The notes under the pieces were generated by a model. It had not been told where the DNA came from. It worked only from the letters and a program-made list of their open reading frames with translations, and did not search any database. Below are positions 12,976-25,080 of a stretch of DNA of 64,000 nt, one piece after another. A program made the translations under genes and the position numbers. Source of the DNA: Brienomyrus brachyistius (taxonomy: Eukaryota > Chordata > Actinopteri > Osteoglossiformes > Mormyridae). Numbering within the stretch: position 1 is the stretch's first letter; each line of letters starts with the position of its first letter. The stretch lies in contig NC_064535.1 of assembly GCF_023856365.1 (NCBI RefSeq), positions 10,064,363 through 10,128,362 on the forward strand, read 5' to 3'.

Positions 12976-13659
12976 GATTTATTATTATTTATAATAATAA
13001 TAATAATAATAACAACATGTTTTTTTTTTTGTGAAGTAAATTCTAATGCGTTAATGTTGTTAAATAATTACCCCCCTAGAAATCCAGTCTATATCCATAT
13101 ATAGCCTTTGTACTTATATATTTAACTATGAAATATCTGTAGCTACTGAAAGCGTTTAGTTATTATATTTCACATTATATACGGCATCCAGCCATATGCT
13201 CTGCGATCCCTAATGACTCTGCCCAGGACAAGCTGTAGGATGATAGATGGGTATTACATATGATTCAAGGAATTACTCTGAGAAAAGTAATTCCCTGTTC
13301 ATGAGGGTATTGCCTCATTTTGTAACACTCTAATATCCATAAATACTAACCAGTTGTGCCGCCATTTGGACCATTTTCTTGTAAATCAAATTTCTCTTCA
13401 CCTGATTTTATGAGACAGCCCAGGGTAAATATTGATCTATTTGATTTATTATTAATGCATATACAGAACACCTGGCATGGCATTAACTGCTGTGAGGCTT
13501 GCATGCAGCTCGGCCATGGAAGCCCATGGCATGAAGGTCCCAGGGCACAGTTTTTATTTGCTGGACTTAATGCCAGAGAAAGTTTGGAAGTCTGCAGTAG
13601 TCAACAAAGTACTGGCGACTCTTACACTCTATGTGCCTCCACACTAGGTTCCTTTAGGT

Positions 13660-13862
13660 CAGGGGTGTCAAACTCCAGTCCTGGGGGCGCGGAGCCCTGC
13701 ACATTTTGGGGTTTCCCCTCATTTAACACACCTCAATCAACTCCTTGTGCTAATTACCACACAGCTCTTGAGCTGAATCGTTTATGGTGAAACAGGGAAA
13801 AAGCTAAGCTACGCAGGGCTCTGCCCCCCCCCCCTCCCCAGGACCGGAGTTTGACACCCCTG
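13660..13862. mobile_element. hAT-type MITE with 8-bp target duplication
   Basis: The element is 203 bp, starting CAGGGGTGTCAAACTCCAGT and ending in its imperfect complement (GGAGTTTGACACCCCTG). It is flanked by CTTTAGGT (13652-13659) and CTTTAAGT (13863-13870), an 8-bp duplication with one mismatch. Terminal CAG...CTG and 8-bp duplications are the hAT pattern. It has no coding capacity. Confidence 0.85.
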
Positions 13863-13984
13863 CTTTAAGTGATCTGAGTTTCTATTGTTCCTAAACTCTT
13901 CAGCTTTGCAATAATTCCACCTATAATTGGCTGTAGAATATCTAGTAGGGAAGAAATTTCAGACTTATTGCAAAGGCATTTGCA

Positions 13985-14412
13985 AATCAAGACATTTTAG
14001 ACAATTTTATGCTGTTGTGGGAACAGTTTGGGGGAGACACTTTGGGGTTCCAGCATGACTGTGCCCCAGTGGACAAAGCAAAGAACATGAAGACATGGTT
14101 GGGTGAGTTTGGTGTGGAAGAACTTGACTGGCCCACACAACGCCCTGACCTCAAGCCCAACAAATACCCTTGGAATGAACTACAATGGACAAATCCTCTT
14201 CTGAATGAATGGCCAAAAGAATCCCACAGACACACTTCAAAATCTTGTGGAAAGCCTTCCCAGAAGAGTGGTAGCTGTTATAGCTGCAAAGGGGGGGACC
14301 CAACTCCATATTGATGCTTATACTGTAGATTTAGAATGGGATGTCATAAAAGTTCCTGTAGGTGTAATGGCCAGGTGTCCCAATACTCTTGTTCATATAA
14401 TGTATAATTAAC
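13985..14412 (+). mobile_element. Tc1-like transposase 3' fragment
   Basis: A plus-strand frame from 14009 reads FQHDCAPVDKAKNMKTWLGE and EELDWPTQRPDLKP, the region around the second and third acidic residues of a Tc1-family DDE transposase. It shifts near 14205 to LQNLVESLPRRVVAVIAAKG, the usual C-terminal helix. The end TGTCCCAATACTCTTGTTCA resembles Tc1-family termini. The 5' half is missing and there is a frameshift, so this is a dead relic. The reverse-strand frame here is a shadow. Confidence 0.85.
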
Positions 14413-14727
14413 ATATGAGTAACGAAGGAAACTCTATAATTGTATTTACTCAACCTGTGCAACAGCGGGACCAGCTAAGCTCCAATAAACTCACTGATGT
14501 TGTACCTGATAAAATGCATTCCCGACCTGGCCCTGAGCCAATAAATCCCTTAGCGGGAATCAGGTGTTCAGCAGGCCACCGCTTCACTTAAGGTGGAGTT
14601 TGATCATCTATAATACTCTTAAGTGCCGTCGAGTCAGTTGACATTTGGCAACTATATATAAAGCATTCCTCTAGAACTATTCATCTTCTATCCAGTTCTC
14701 CACATTCATAACTGAATAGCTGGACTA

Positions 14728-15234
14728 GGGCTGCACGACACTGAAAAAATATCAAGAAGCATGATTTTTTTTTTGTGATGAATATTGCAGTACATATAAA
14801 GCAAAAAGGAGTTCAAAATTTACCCAAAATGCACTGTAGCGAAACAGAACTTATTATCTATCAAAAGAGTCCGTCAAATAAGTTGGTGGTGTTAACACGA
14901 GTCACTTGCTGTTGCTCAATATTATCTCTATGGAAGGCAAACAATTTCCATATGATGAAAGGCAAATGGCTTTTAGTGACCAGTTCTCATTCACTTTCTC
15001 TTGCCCAGTCATTTTCTTAAATCTCTCAGAAACGTGTCTATGAGTGATTTAATCAACTCAGAGAGCACATGCACATTTTTTTACATATACTAAATAATCT
15101 TGAAAAGGAACAATCATTAAAATTGCAAAGCTTTTTGTTTCCTATGACAGAGTTAAAATGTTTTAGTGAAACCATCATATATCATATATCATCAGTACTG
15201 CATGATGTATAATTACACACATCGTCCAGCCCTA
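14728..15234. mobile_element. MITE-like element with TAGGGCTG ends
   Basis: The left end TAGGGCTGCACGACACTGAA and the right end ACATCGTCCAGCCCTA are inverted repeats of a family common in fish. The interior is AT-rich and non-coding. Confidence 0.6.
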
Positions 15235-15889
15235 AACTCATCCGATAACTATGCTTTGTCAAGATGGAGAACTATGTGGAATGTTACCGTAAGAAGTTGT
15301 TTTTGTATCGTGATTTTTAGGATCGTATAGGATGAAAGATTTGTAGGTTCTGGGCTGATCCTATTTTTCGCATTTGTGATGTTTTTCTTGTCTCTGTCTG
15401 GGAATGTATGCTAATATGTATGTGCTTGTCCTTGGGCTTCATGGTGGGATAAGCGACTACATAATTACATAGGAGTCCTCTAAATCACAGCAGGGTGTTA
15501 GATTCCAGGATATAGCCCCGGCGTCCTGTAGGGGTTAGGGTCAGCTCAGAGCTTCCTTCTTCTCTTCACTCGCCCTCCTCATGGCCTCATTATTACAGTA
15601 AGTGCAGGTTGAGAGCCTAAAAGGGACTAGAGCTGGGTGGCTTTATTAACCGCCCGCTGTGGCCAATTTGCTTTGCCCAGCACTGCTATCTGTGGCCGGG
15701 AAGTCGCCCACACCCCTGCCACCATGCCGTTACAATTCACTACCATTATCTTCTCATTTGTTCTTTCTAGTTTTTTTTTTGATTTCCAATTAGGATAGTG
15801 GTTTATGATTCCATGTGACACGTAAAATCTGCATATACAGTATATTGAGATTCCATACCACTCCATAAATATGCTTAATTGCAGTTACC

Positions 15890-16045
15890 AAACTGCCTGT
15901 AGGTGTGAGTGAATGGAGAGTGAGCCCTGTGATGGATTGGTGCCCCATCCTATGTTGTTCCCAGTCTTGTGCCTGTAGTCTCTGGGATTGGTTCCAGATT
16001 CCCAGTGACCGTGAATAGGAAGAGCGGTTGCAAAAAAAATGGATG
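15890..16045 (-). repeat. teleost dispersed repeat fragment
   Basis: It contains GTGATGGATTGGTGCCCCAT, GGGATTGGTTCCAGATTCCC and GTGACCGTGAATAGGAAGAG. This is the 5' half of the family in inverted orientation. Confidence 0.65.
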
Positions 16046-16318
16046 AAGAGCAAATTTACACTCAGTCTACCCAGGGCCACAGACAGCAGTGCTGGGCAAA
16101 CCAAATTGGCCACAGTGGGCCCTAAAATAATTGGATTGGTTTGGAGTGGGGGCCCAGTATGATATTCTTTCATGGGGCCCTAAAGACCTAGCTGCGCCTC
16201 TGAGTCCACAGAATATACAGTATTTATGTGGACTTAATGAGTTTTGGAGACAACGAAAGTTCTTTGATGGATTCCATGAGGACTGAGTGAGTTTTGGTTC
16301 CCAGTATTATAACACAGG

Positions 16319-16948
16319 ATGAAGAAACCTGACTTGTCGTCATTGGTGGGCTCATCTCATAAAGAGCAAAAATGGACCGACTGAATTTACAAAGCTCCCC
16401 CGGCAGCAGAGGAAGATGGTCGTCTTGCCGGAGAGACAAGGCGTTCCATGCGCTTACCTGGATGGGTCGCAGTTTGAGGCCATGCTGTGGGCGACGTCTC
16501 AGCACCACACCAGCCCCGATCCGCCACAGGTCTGACCCTATTAGGTCTCCGATGCTTTCGACTCTTCCGGAGATGTGGTTTCCGAAGGCCTTCCCCCATC
16601 CCCTTCATGGTGAGTGCAGCCTTCCCGTGGCCAGCAGAACGACTCTTGTGGAGAGAAGGAGGTTGTTATGCCTGTTTAGACCGAGCTGTCGTCAAGTATT
16701 TTAAGGTGGCTGGAGTGCCAATCCCACCACCAACCCCCAAAAAATTTCCCTACAAGTTGGAGGACCGCTTGCATGGCCGGATGCAGTTTAACGTCATACC
16801 CAGGACATTTGATTCACTTGATGTTACCAGTTCCGATTATTGTTGCAGAGGCTTTTAATAAATGTCCACTCATATTCAATGGGAATGTAAATATTGTCCC
16901 AGGGGCTGTGGTAGGCAAAAAAATGTAACAAAAAAAAAAGAAAAAAAG
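16319..16948 (+). pseudogene. frameshifted protein-like segment, probable processed pseudogene of unknown gene
   Basis: A GC-richer block carries successive protein-like stretches that change frame by +1 three times: MKKPDLSSLVGSSHKEQKWT from 16319; KLPRQQRKMVVLPERQGVPC and on to about 16545; SPMLSTLPEMWFPKAFPHPL and on to about 16675; then VVKYFKVAGVPIPPPTPKKF to a TAA at about 16856. The TAA overlaps AATAAA (16857-16862), and an A-rich tract follows at 16917-16948. No introns separate the parts (the gaps are far too short), so this looks like a retrocopied mRNA broken by small insertions. I do not recognise the parent. A chance patchwork of open frames is the alternative. Confidence 0.4.
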
Positions 16949-16949
16949 A

Positions 16950-18389
16950 CTTAACACATTCCATTTGTAGTGTTGGTAACATCCGTAATTTGATATATCG
17001 TAATTATATTTTATTTTTCTTGGTTATTGCCATCCATTTACACAGTTCTTTTTTCAAAGAATTAAAGCTTAAATTGTTAAATGTGCATTTACCAGCTTAA
17101 AGTACAAGGTATTCATACTTTTCTCTTTGTTTGCTTTTTTTGTGGAATGATACTACAGACAATCTGCAGTGGTTCAGGTCCTTTCTATGCAAAAGACAGC
17201 AAACAAACCCAATATTATGTAAGCTTCGTATTAAGCTGATACTTCCATGCATACCCGTCACAGGGACGTTACCTGGGCTGATTCTGTGCCAAACACAACA
17301 TCAGTACCTTCTGCCCTTTTTGATGGATTTGTGTTTGAGTGATGCACATTCTCTCGCATTGCAGCCACTAAAGTTGGTAACTCTTGTTGTCCTTTTCATG
17401 AAACCTTCACTGCAAAGTTCATTAGCATGACAGATACTGGTATTTTTTATCTTGAAATCTGTCAGCATGTATGGTGGTCACTGGCACTGAACACATTGTT
17501 TGCCTCGTTAAGGAAATTCCCCCCCAAGGAAAGGCTCCTAATGCTTATGAAAACTGAATATTTACATTTTTGCCGTATTATTATTTTGAATACTATATCA
17601 ATATTAAAGCTTTTGTTATGCAGTAATATATGTAATTGTGTCAGTCTGAAGTGGCACTCTAATTTCATTACTTATTATTTAAATGCCCCACAACTGACAA
17701 GCTCTAATTGCCCTGTTTATTTGGAGGAATAATAGGGTCAAATTATTCATTTTTATCCTTCCATCTTTCATTCTAGTAACAACACATGGTTTTGCCGGAT
17801 GATTGTTATTGGTGTTGCATTCTAACATAGCATATAAAGCACAACTTCTAAAATGAGACCTGGTTATATTTTATGAAAGCAAACAAGTTTTAGTGAACTT
17901 TGATTCCTTTCAATATGCTCCCATAATATATTAAAAAGGTACATCAGTTGCCTGGTACCATAATAACCAAGGACTCACAATTTAAGTTTGTTGATTCAGA
18001 TTGTTAAAGTTGTTAGTTTATGTTCAATGATTCATGGTGCTGTCATATGTTGATAGAAGTAAAAAGTACAGGTTAAATGGTTCACTTTTACATGTACAGT
18101 ATAGTGCTGTAACGGTTCAGCATACTGAAAATCGGTGGGTGCCTTACCATTAGTTGTATGGATCTAAATACTAAATTTTTGCATTATATTTGAAATTAAG
18201 TTTATATGTTGCATGAATACAATAAAATTGCAAAACGTACTGCTATCGAGCTAAATAAATAATAATGAACTAACAAGATATGTCGGTTGTGCCATCGAAC
18301 TAAATGCACATGAATTCCTAATAAAAACATACTTTTTGTAAAAGTAGCTTATTGATGCAAACTTGCTGCAGCAGTAACGATGAACTTGA
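16950..18389. other. AT-rich intergenic sequence, no gene seen
   Basis: The two plus-strand open frames of about 100 codons (17131-17732) have AT-driven composition and no motif or splice support. Confidence 0.55.
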
Positions 18390-19442
18390 AAGACAGAAGC
18401 AAAGGGAAGGGGATACCCTGAACAGGAAGCCAGAAAGAGAAGCACAGGGAAGGGGATACCCTGAAGAGGAAGCCAGAAAGAGAAGCAAAAGGAAGGGGAT
18501 ACTCTGAACAGGAAGCCAGAAAGAGAAGCAAAAGGAAGGGGATACTCTGAACAGGAAGCCAGAAAGAGAAGCAAAGGGAAGGGGATACCCTGAACAGGAA
18601 GCCAGAAAGAGAAGCAAAAGGAAGGGGATACTCTGAACAGGAAGCCAGAAAGAGAAGCAAAGGGAAGGGGATACCCTGAACAGGAAGCCAGAAAGAGAAG
18701 CAAAGGGAAGGGGATACTCTGAACAGGAAGCCAGAAAGAGAAGCACAGGGAAGGGGATAGCCTGAACAGGAAGCCAGAAAGAGAAGCACAGGGAAGGGGA
18801 TACTCTGAACAGGAAGCCAGAAAGAGAAGTAAAAGGAAGGGGATACCCTGAACAGGAAGACAGAAAGAGAAGCAAAGGGAAGGGGATACTCTGAACAGGA
18901 AGCCAGAAAGAGAAGCAAAGGGAAGGGGATACTCTGAACAGGAAGCCAGAAAGAGAAGCAAAGAGAAGGGGATACTCTGAACAGGAAGCCAGAAAGAGAA
19001 GCACAGGGAAGGGGATACCCTGAACAGGAAGCCAGAAAGAGAAGCAAAGGGAAGGGGATACTCTGAACAGGAAGCCAGAAAGAGAAGCACAGGGAAGGGG
19101 ATACCCTGAACAGGAAGCCAGAAAGAGAAGCAAAGGGAAGGGGATACTCTGAACAGGAAGCCAGAAAGAGAAGCACAGGGAAGGGGATACTCTGAACAGG
19201 AAGCCAGAAAGAGAAGCAAAAGGAAGGGGATACTCTGAACAGGAAGCCAGAAAGAGAAGCAAAGGGAAGGGGATACTCTGAACAGGAAGCCAGAAAGAGA
19301 AGCAAAGGGAAGGGGATACCCTGAAGAGGAAGAGACAGAAGCACAGGGAAGGGGATACCCTGAAGAGGAAGCCAGAAAGAGAAGCAAAAGGAAGGGGATA
19401 CCCTGAAGAGGAAGAGATAGAAGCAAAGGGAAGGGGATACCT
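18390..19442. repeat. 43-bp minisatellite, about 24 units
   Basis: The unit is GAACAGGAAGCCAGAAAGAG followed by AAGCAAAGGGAAGGGGATAC and TCT or CCT. From 18420 to 19323 there are exactly 21 units of 43 bp. Then come units of 39, 43 and 38-39 bp with an internal deletion, preceded by one partial unit. Variable positions (GCAAA/GCACA, ACTCT/ACCCT, ACAGG/AGAGG) are shuffled along the array. Because 43 is 1 mod 3 and the unit has no reverse stop in any frame, all three minus-strand frames stay open (365, 391 and 314 codons, 43-residue repeats). I treat these as by-products, not genes. Confidence 0.95.
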
Positions 19443-20739
19443 TCAATTTCTGTAAAAAGATTTTCTATGTACTTACACAGATTGTCTTTCTTTTCAATTT
19501 CTTAATTGGTTGAATAAGACTTTAAGTTCTGACTTTTCAAAAGATTTGCATGCTTGCATAACAGACATTTCATTCACTTATCCAAAACTGGTTCGCAATG
19601 AGTTTGGAGCTTTTTCCAGGAAGCACAAAGCTCAAGGCAATAGAGTAGTAATTCCCAATTAATTGTAATTATCCAATTAGTATGATTATATAAACACAAG
19701 GTTTCCCACTCTCTAACTTTATCTTACTGCTACACCAGTCCTGCAGCTTCCAGTTCACAACTGACTGAGAAAAGCTTTTCAAATAAGAAACCAGGGTAAA
19801 AATTTATAACAGAATAAACAGGAGGTGCTGCAGATCGTCTGGGGAGCTGATTACAGGCGTGTTTCGCATCCTGTGATACTGTTTTCAACTCCAGCACAAG
19901 TGCAAAGCCTGAAGCCACGTGAATGTTTGAAGGCTTCTCTAGGAGAGGATGAACCTTCATCACAGATGAGAAATAACAGAAGAGTCACAAAAACATTATT
20001 TAATTGTAAACCCTTTGAGATAAATGAAGAAAATAATTCATGTGGGCAGTTCCTAAAATCAAAGTGGCCCGATTTTCATAATAATGACAGGAATATAATC
20101 TCTGCCTTAAGTAAATGCTCAGATGCATTTCTCAATAAATCTTGATATGACTACAGACTGAGCTGTGAACCTCAATGAATGTTTCACCTGTAACCTTAAT
20201 CTTGACTTTTCTCTCTTCCACGTCTTCTCTTTAACTCCCCAATATTTTTTAATCCCACGTTAATTCTCTATTAATCTCTTAATCTTTTTTTAAGATTAAA
20301 TTTCATTCTCTGGATTAATCCCCTGTAGATTTTAATAGTCATGTGCCCAGGCCTTAATTTTCTGATTTTTAACACAATGTTGGATCTGTGACAGTATCAG
20401 CTATATATCACAATGACAGGCAGTCTAAAAGTTAGAAAGGAGTCTGAATGGAGATTAGAGGATTCTCTGTCACCAGCCAGTGAGGACAACTGCATTCAAA
20501 AGGAGAATCAGAGTCAGACCAAGGTGTCTACTTCTGCATTTGCTTTTCACATAAAAGGAATGGAATTCAGTAGACACCCTGGTTGCAGCTTGACAATCAG
20601 CTGCTATCATTCATTTGCAGAAGAAGACAAATGATGTATCAGCCACCTCTGTGCAAATTAGTTTTAAAATTAATAGAAGACTGTCATCCTCAAAGGCAAC
20701 ACACAAATCCGAACGCAGCCAGACTGGAATGTGACAAAT

Positions 20740-21215
20740 AGCAGAGGTGGAGTTCTTTACCTAGCATCATTGACAAGCAAGACGACACAGACACTGATGT
20801 AAGACCAGGAATCAGCAAAGCAAGAGCAGCATTTCTTCATCTGGAACATCTGGAGCTCCAGGGACCTGTCCCTGCAAACCAAGAACAGTCCTACATTAAG
20901 TGCAGACCTTCATAAACACTTGCTTAGCTAAGGAGGTTCCTTCAGAAACACTGGCCCAACACCATCAGTAACAGTGACCTTTGCCAGAGAATAAACCAGC
21001 TCACTGCAGACACAGAGATCATTAAGTGATACCGGGGATGGATCGGACATACTCTGCAAGCCTATAAAAAACATCACCAAGCAGGCCCTGCCCTGGAATC
21101 CCAAGACAAGAAGAAAGGAGGCCAATTAAGACACATCTGGTACCAAGACCTTGTGGCAGATATTGAAAAGATGGGCTATACCTGGAGTCAACTGGAGAAA
21201 TAAACTCAGGTCAGT
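20740..21215 (+). mobile_element. non-LTR retrotransposon 3' coding remnant
   Basis: Conceptual reading gives DVRPGISKARAAFLHLEHLE near 20800, then ISNSDLCQRINQLTADTEII, RGWIGHTLCKPIKNITKQAL and a DLVADIEKMGYTWSQLEK end near 21200. These follow the C-terminal region of a widespread reverse-transcriptase family (GKARAAF, W.WIGHTLR and GYTW.QLE motifs). Several stops are present. It is an old fragment; I have not assigned a clade. Confidence 0.75.
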
Positions 21216-21744
21216 GATTTCTGGAGTGTTGTTGGAGAATGCTACAGAAGGGGCAGTAAGCTTCTGCAGTTACTAGCAGTTGTGATACAGTAAAACCAGA
21301 CAACAAGGCTACCCATTTTTATATTTGGTATTATATATTCGACATTAGTTTCACATGTAAAACATGTAACAGACAGAAAATGAAAGAATATCTGATCTCT
21401 ATAAGTGTAGATAAAATAGGATACACAAGTTAATTGGCTTGTTTAAGAAGTCCTTTATTTGATTTTACAGACTTGGATGCATGTGTTGATTATCACAACA
21501 TTGACCTGAATCTAGATTTAAGTGGAATTGTAAACTAGTTGCAGTAGTCATTAGAATATTACTCTGTCACAGATTGGGCTGTGAAACCAGTCAAAGTCCT
21601 GCAGGGGTGAAAGGTGATAAACGCACATAACACATCCAGACCTTCCTGCAGAGTTCAAAGGAACAGCGAGATGAAAGGACAAGAGACAACAGAGCAAATC
21701 AAGCGGGGATTGGTGACCCCCATAAGCAGTGTACATACCGGCTT

Positions 21745-22110
21745 AGTTTTAGACTCTATCGCCCTGTTGACACTAGGTTTTAAAATGCGTCTTGGGCGAT
21801 CAGATTACGTGTGGACGTGTGGACGGCACTAAATACAAGTGTAAACGACCACCAAGATGCATTGTGATCTGATCACTGAAATCACTTGCCGAGGAGGTCT
21901 GGGATGCACTTGACCACATATGTTTTGTAATGAAAAAGCTAATGCGTCCTTACGCATTCCTGAAAAGGACATCACAATAACTTTCCGTGGGGCCATTTGA
22001 CCTTCTAGCGGAAGTGACCTGGCAGTAACCAAATCTAAACACAAGTGGTCAGCTGGACACCTTGGAGATGCACAGCAGACACAGGTGTAAACGGCGCCCA
22101 TGTAAAACAA
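21745..22110. mobile_element. MITE-like element with GTGTAAACG motifs
   Basis: The ends CTGTTGACACTAGGTTTTAA and CACAGGTGTAAACGG are imperfect inverted repeats. CAAGTGTAAACGACC, GGCGATCAGATTACGTG and GTGATCTGATCACTG inside are typical of a teleost nonautonomous DNA element. The open frames across it are not genes. Confidence 0.5.
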
Positions 22111-23164
22111 GGTACAATCTTTCGAGAACATTAAATAAATAAAAACTGAAAAGCTAGCTAATTAATTTTGTAAATTTGGTTAATGGATAGAGCCAGATAA
22201 GTTGAGGTTCTAAATTCATCCATCTTCCATAACTGCTAGTTCACCTAAGTAGTATGTGGCCTTACAGTGGCTATCTTCTTTCCCAAGGGAGACCCAAAGG
22301 TCACATTCCACTCAGGCGCATGAAAAGTAAGACCGCGTCCTGGAAAACTGGATGAGGCGGTTCATAAAAACAGGACATTTCCCTGGACTAAGAATCTCAC
22401 CAAATGTGACAAAAAAGCTTGGCACAGCCTTTCTGCGACAACACTTTCCTGTTGTGTGCCTGTATCTATGAAGTTGGGTGGCAATATTAAATCCATTAGC
22501 AGCTTTAACTTTTTGGTCTGTTGCTTTGATATATACATAGCAATTCAGTGACACACCAATGAAATTTATTCCAAAAACAGGACAGAAAAGTCATTAAAGT
22601 TATTTTTTTTCCAATTGTACCATAACACAAATCAAAAATATTCATGCTGATATCTAGTATAATAAAACGACAGATTTCATGTTTTCAATATGGGTATAAC
22701 TGACATAGACATTCCATTTAGCATTGTTTGTCAATAAAAATAATGTGAGTAGTATCACTAACCAGCCATGAAAAATAAATAGGAAAAATGCTAAATTAAA
22801 TGTAGCATGGATTTCTGAATTATAGACCCTAAGGAAAAAATGGAGCTTTGTTTGATGAAAAGGGAATATATCTACCTTAGTACAAAACACAGCCCTTCAG
22901 AGTAATGCAAAGGCAAAAGTCTTAAACTGGTGCTCTGACCCATAGCAGATGTATTTCTGAGTGCAATTCACAATATCCGAGTGCTACAAACAAAGCTAAA
23001 TAGCGGAAAGAACACATAGACAATAGACAGTTGAATGCAACTCATTGTCACAGTGGCAATGCTATTTTGTGCCCTATAGCGATTGTAACAGCAGACAAAA
23101 TTCATTTTAAAGGGGTGCATAATAATTATGCTAATTACTCAGTATAATGCAGAATTTTCGAGGA

Positions 23165-23350
23165 GGCACCTCCAGGGTTTAGGGTTAGAATCTCACCTCA
23201 GCTCTCGGTATGTGAAATTCTCTCTAGGTTGTGCAGGTCTCCTCCCGCAGTCTGAAGATGTGAAGTTGGCTAATTGGAGTCTCTAACTTGCCTACAGTGC
23301 GAATGCATACGTTTGATAAATGAGGCCCCAAAAGTGGTTAGAAGATGGAT
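23165..23350 (-). repeat. degraded teleost dispersed repeat fragment
   Basis: Traces such as GTTAGAATCTCACCTCAGCT, CTCCTCCCGCAGTCTGAAGA and GGCTAATTGGAGTCTCTAAC match the inverted orientation of the family. It is strongly diverged. Confidence 0.5.
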
Positions 23351-24997
23351 AGATGCGATACTGAATTTAGCTAATTTTGGAAAGGAAGAATATTCACAAC
23401 ATCTTTTTAGCTATACTGTATATTATACCTTGTGACTAGTTAGGGTAGCATTTATGACCTATTGTCAAAAGCTGTAAAGTTTAAGGAAAAACGCAGAACC
23501 TAAACTAATCAGTGGGTAATTTATTGTTAGGGAAAATTAAACACTGAGTCTCTAAGTCATTTGGAAGATTCGAGCATGCACTGAATTTAGAAATATTAAG
23601 AGACAGGATGCCCAGAGTTATAAATGTTTCGAAATCTGCACATTTCATGAATATTCTCCTTGCAAGTACATAAAGGATTTGTCAGGATTCGTGAAGGATT
23701 AATGACACAATGCAAGTGGTATCAATGATAAAAACGAGAGGGACTTGAAATAAACTTGGTGTGGACTTTATTACGATCTCAACACAACCTCAACAACTAA
23801 CCAAACAAAAAAAAAGATTTAAAAAAATAAATAAAAAAAAGACCAAATCCAGTTTAGTATGCTTTGTTACTTTAGGTTCCAACCTGTACAACATTTAAAG
23901 TGCATTATATTTTTTTCCATTATTTCAAACTTACAATTGTTACAATGTATTAATAATTCCACAAACAGTAATATCATACTGATTTAAAACAATATATTCT
24001 CAGTTCTTGATTCTTATAATATTGCACAATCACACAATGGAGAATGCATGAGAATATAAACCAATTGGTGTGAGTTTCAACTTAATTTCAGGGAACAGGT
24101 AACATTATTATTTTATACACAATGCATTACAGTATTCGGTCTTAAAAGCAATGCTTTTATAAGCTGAACTGAACAGAAGGTTAAACTGATAGTGGTTGTT
24201 ACACATTTAGTAATAGCTAAAGCTGTATTCTGATGCCCCCGAAAGTGCAGAATCTGCAAAGAGGCAAAATAAATATGGGATTAATATTATCCCCTGCATC
24301 TGTCAAATTGTAATTGGCCAACAAACCATTCTGAATGCCAGTCATTTAACTATAATCGGTGTCGTGCATTTTTTGTGCTGTCATGTGATGTTGGTACAGA
24401 TCCCTTTTGTAGGACAAATGCATGAGGTCAATCTACAAGGTTATTTCCCCATTTTCTAGTTTAGAACTTTGGCGGAACCATTACAGTATATACAAAAACT
24501 TCTAGAGGAAAAATCATGCATAGGACTCTCAGCCCACCCTGGTGTCTGTCACGGTTCCTGTGGGAGGAAAATGCTGTTATACTGCAAGCAATTCTGAGTG
24601 GACCTTACATGCTCAAATATCTGACCAACATACAGTATAGGGCACTTTCATAAAATCAGAGGCAAACCTAGTCTCCAGATGGGTTTCTCCAACCTTTGAG
24701 CTAGAGAGGCCTTGTGTGACACAGAAAAGGAGGGGGGGGGTTTTGGAAGACAACCATGTCAAACAGTCATTCTACAACGTGCTCTCAGTAAAGGCAGAAT
24801 ACTCAGCCCAAGAGACTTACATGCTGTACTTCATACATTCATTTGTGCTCAAACTGCCAATAGATCCGACTGTGACAGGTGTGATAATACAGGTGGAATC
24901 AAAATAAATCTTTAGTAATCAAGTTAATCAAGATAAGGAATTTCAAACTTTTAATAAGCCTGAGGTCAGAGATGGTAGGATAACCACAATTGCACAA

Positions 24998-24998
24998 T

Positions 24999-25074
<76 letters not shown>

Positions 25075-25080
25075 TGCGTG
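24998..25080. repeat. compound (TA)n(TG)n microsatellite
   Basis: A TA run (to 25020) passes directly into a TG run (25021-25080). Confidence 0.97.

Noticed and set aside
18251..19446. Three overlapping minus-strand open frames of 314-391 codons (LLFLASCSEYPLPFASLSGF-type repeats)
   Set aside because: They are produced by a 43-bp tandem repeat without reverse stops, so all three frames are open together. There are no flanking exons and no conserved non-repeat domain.
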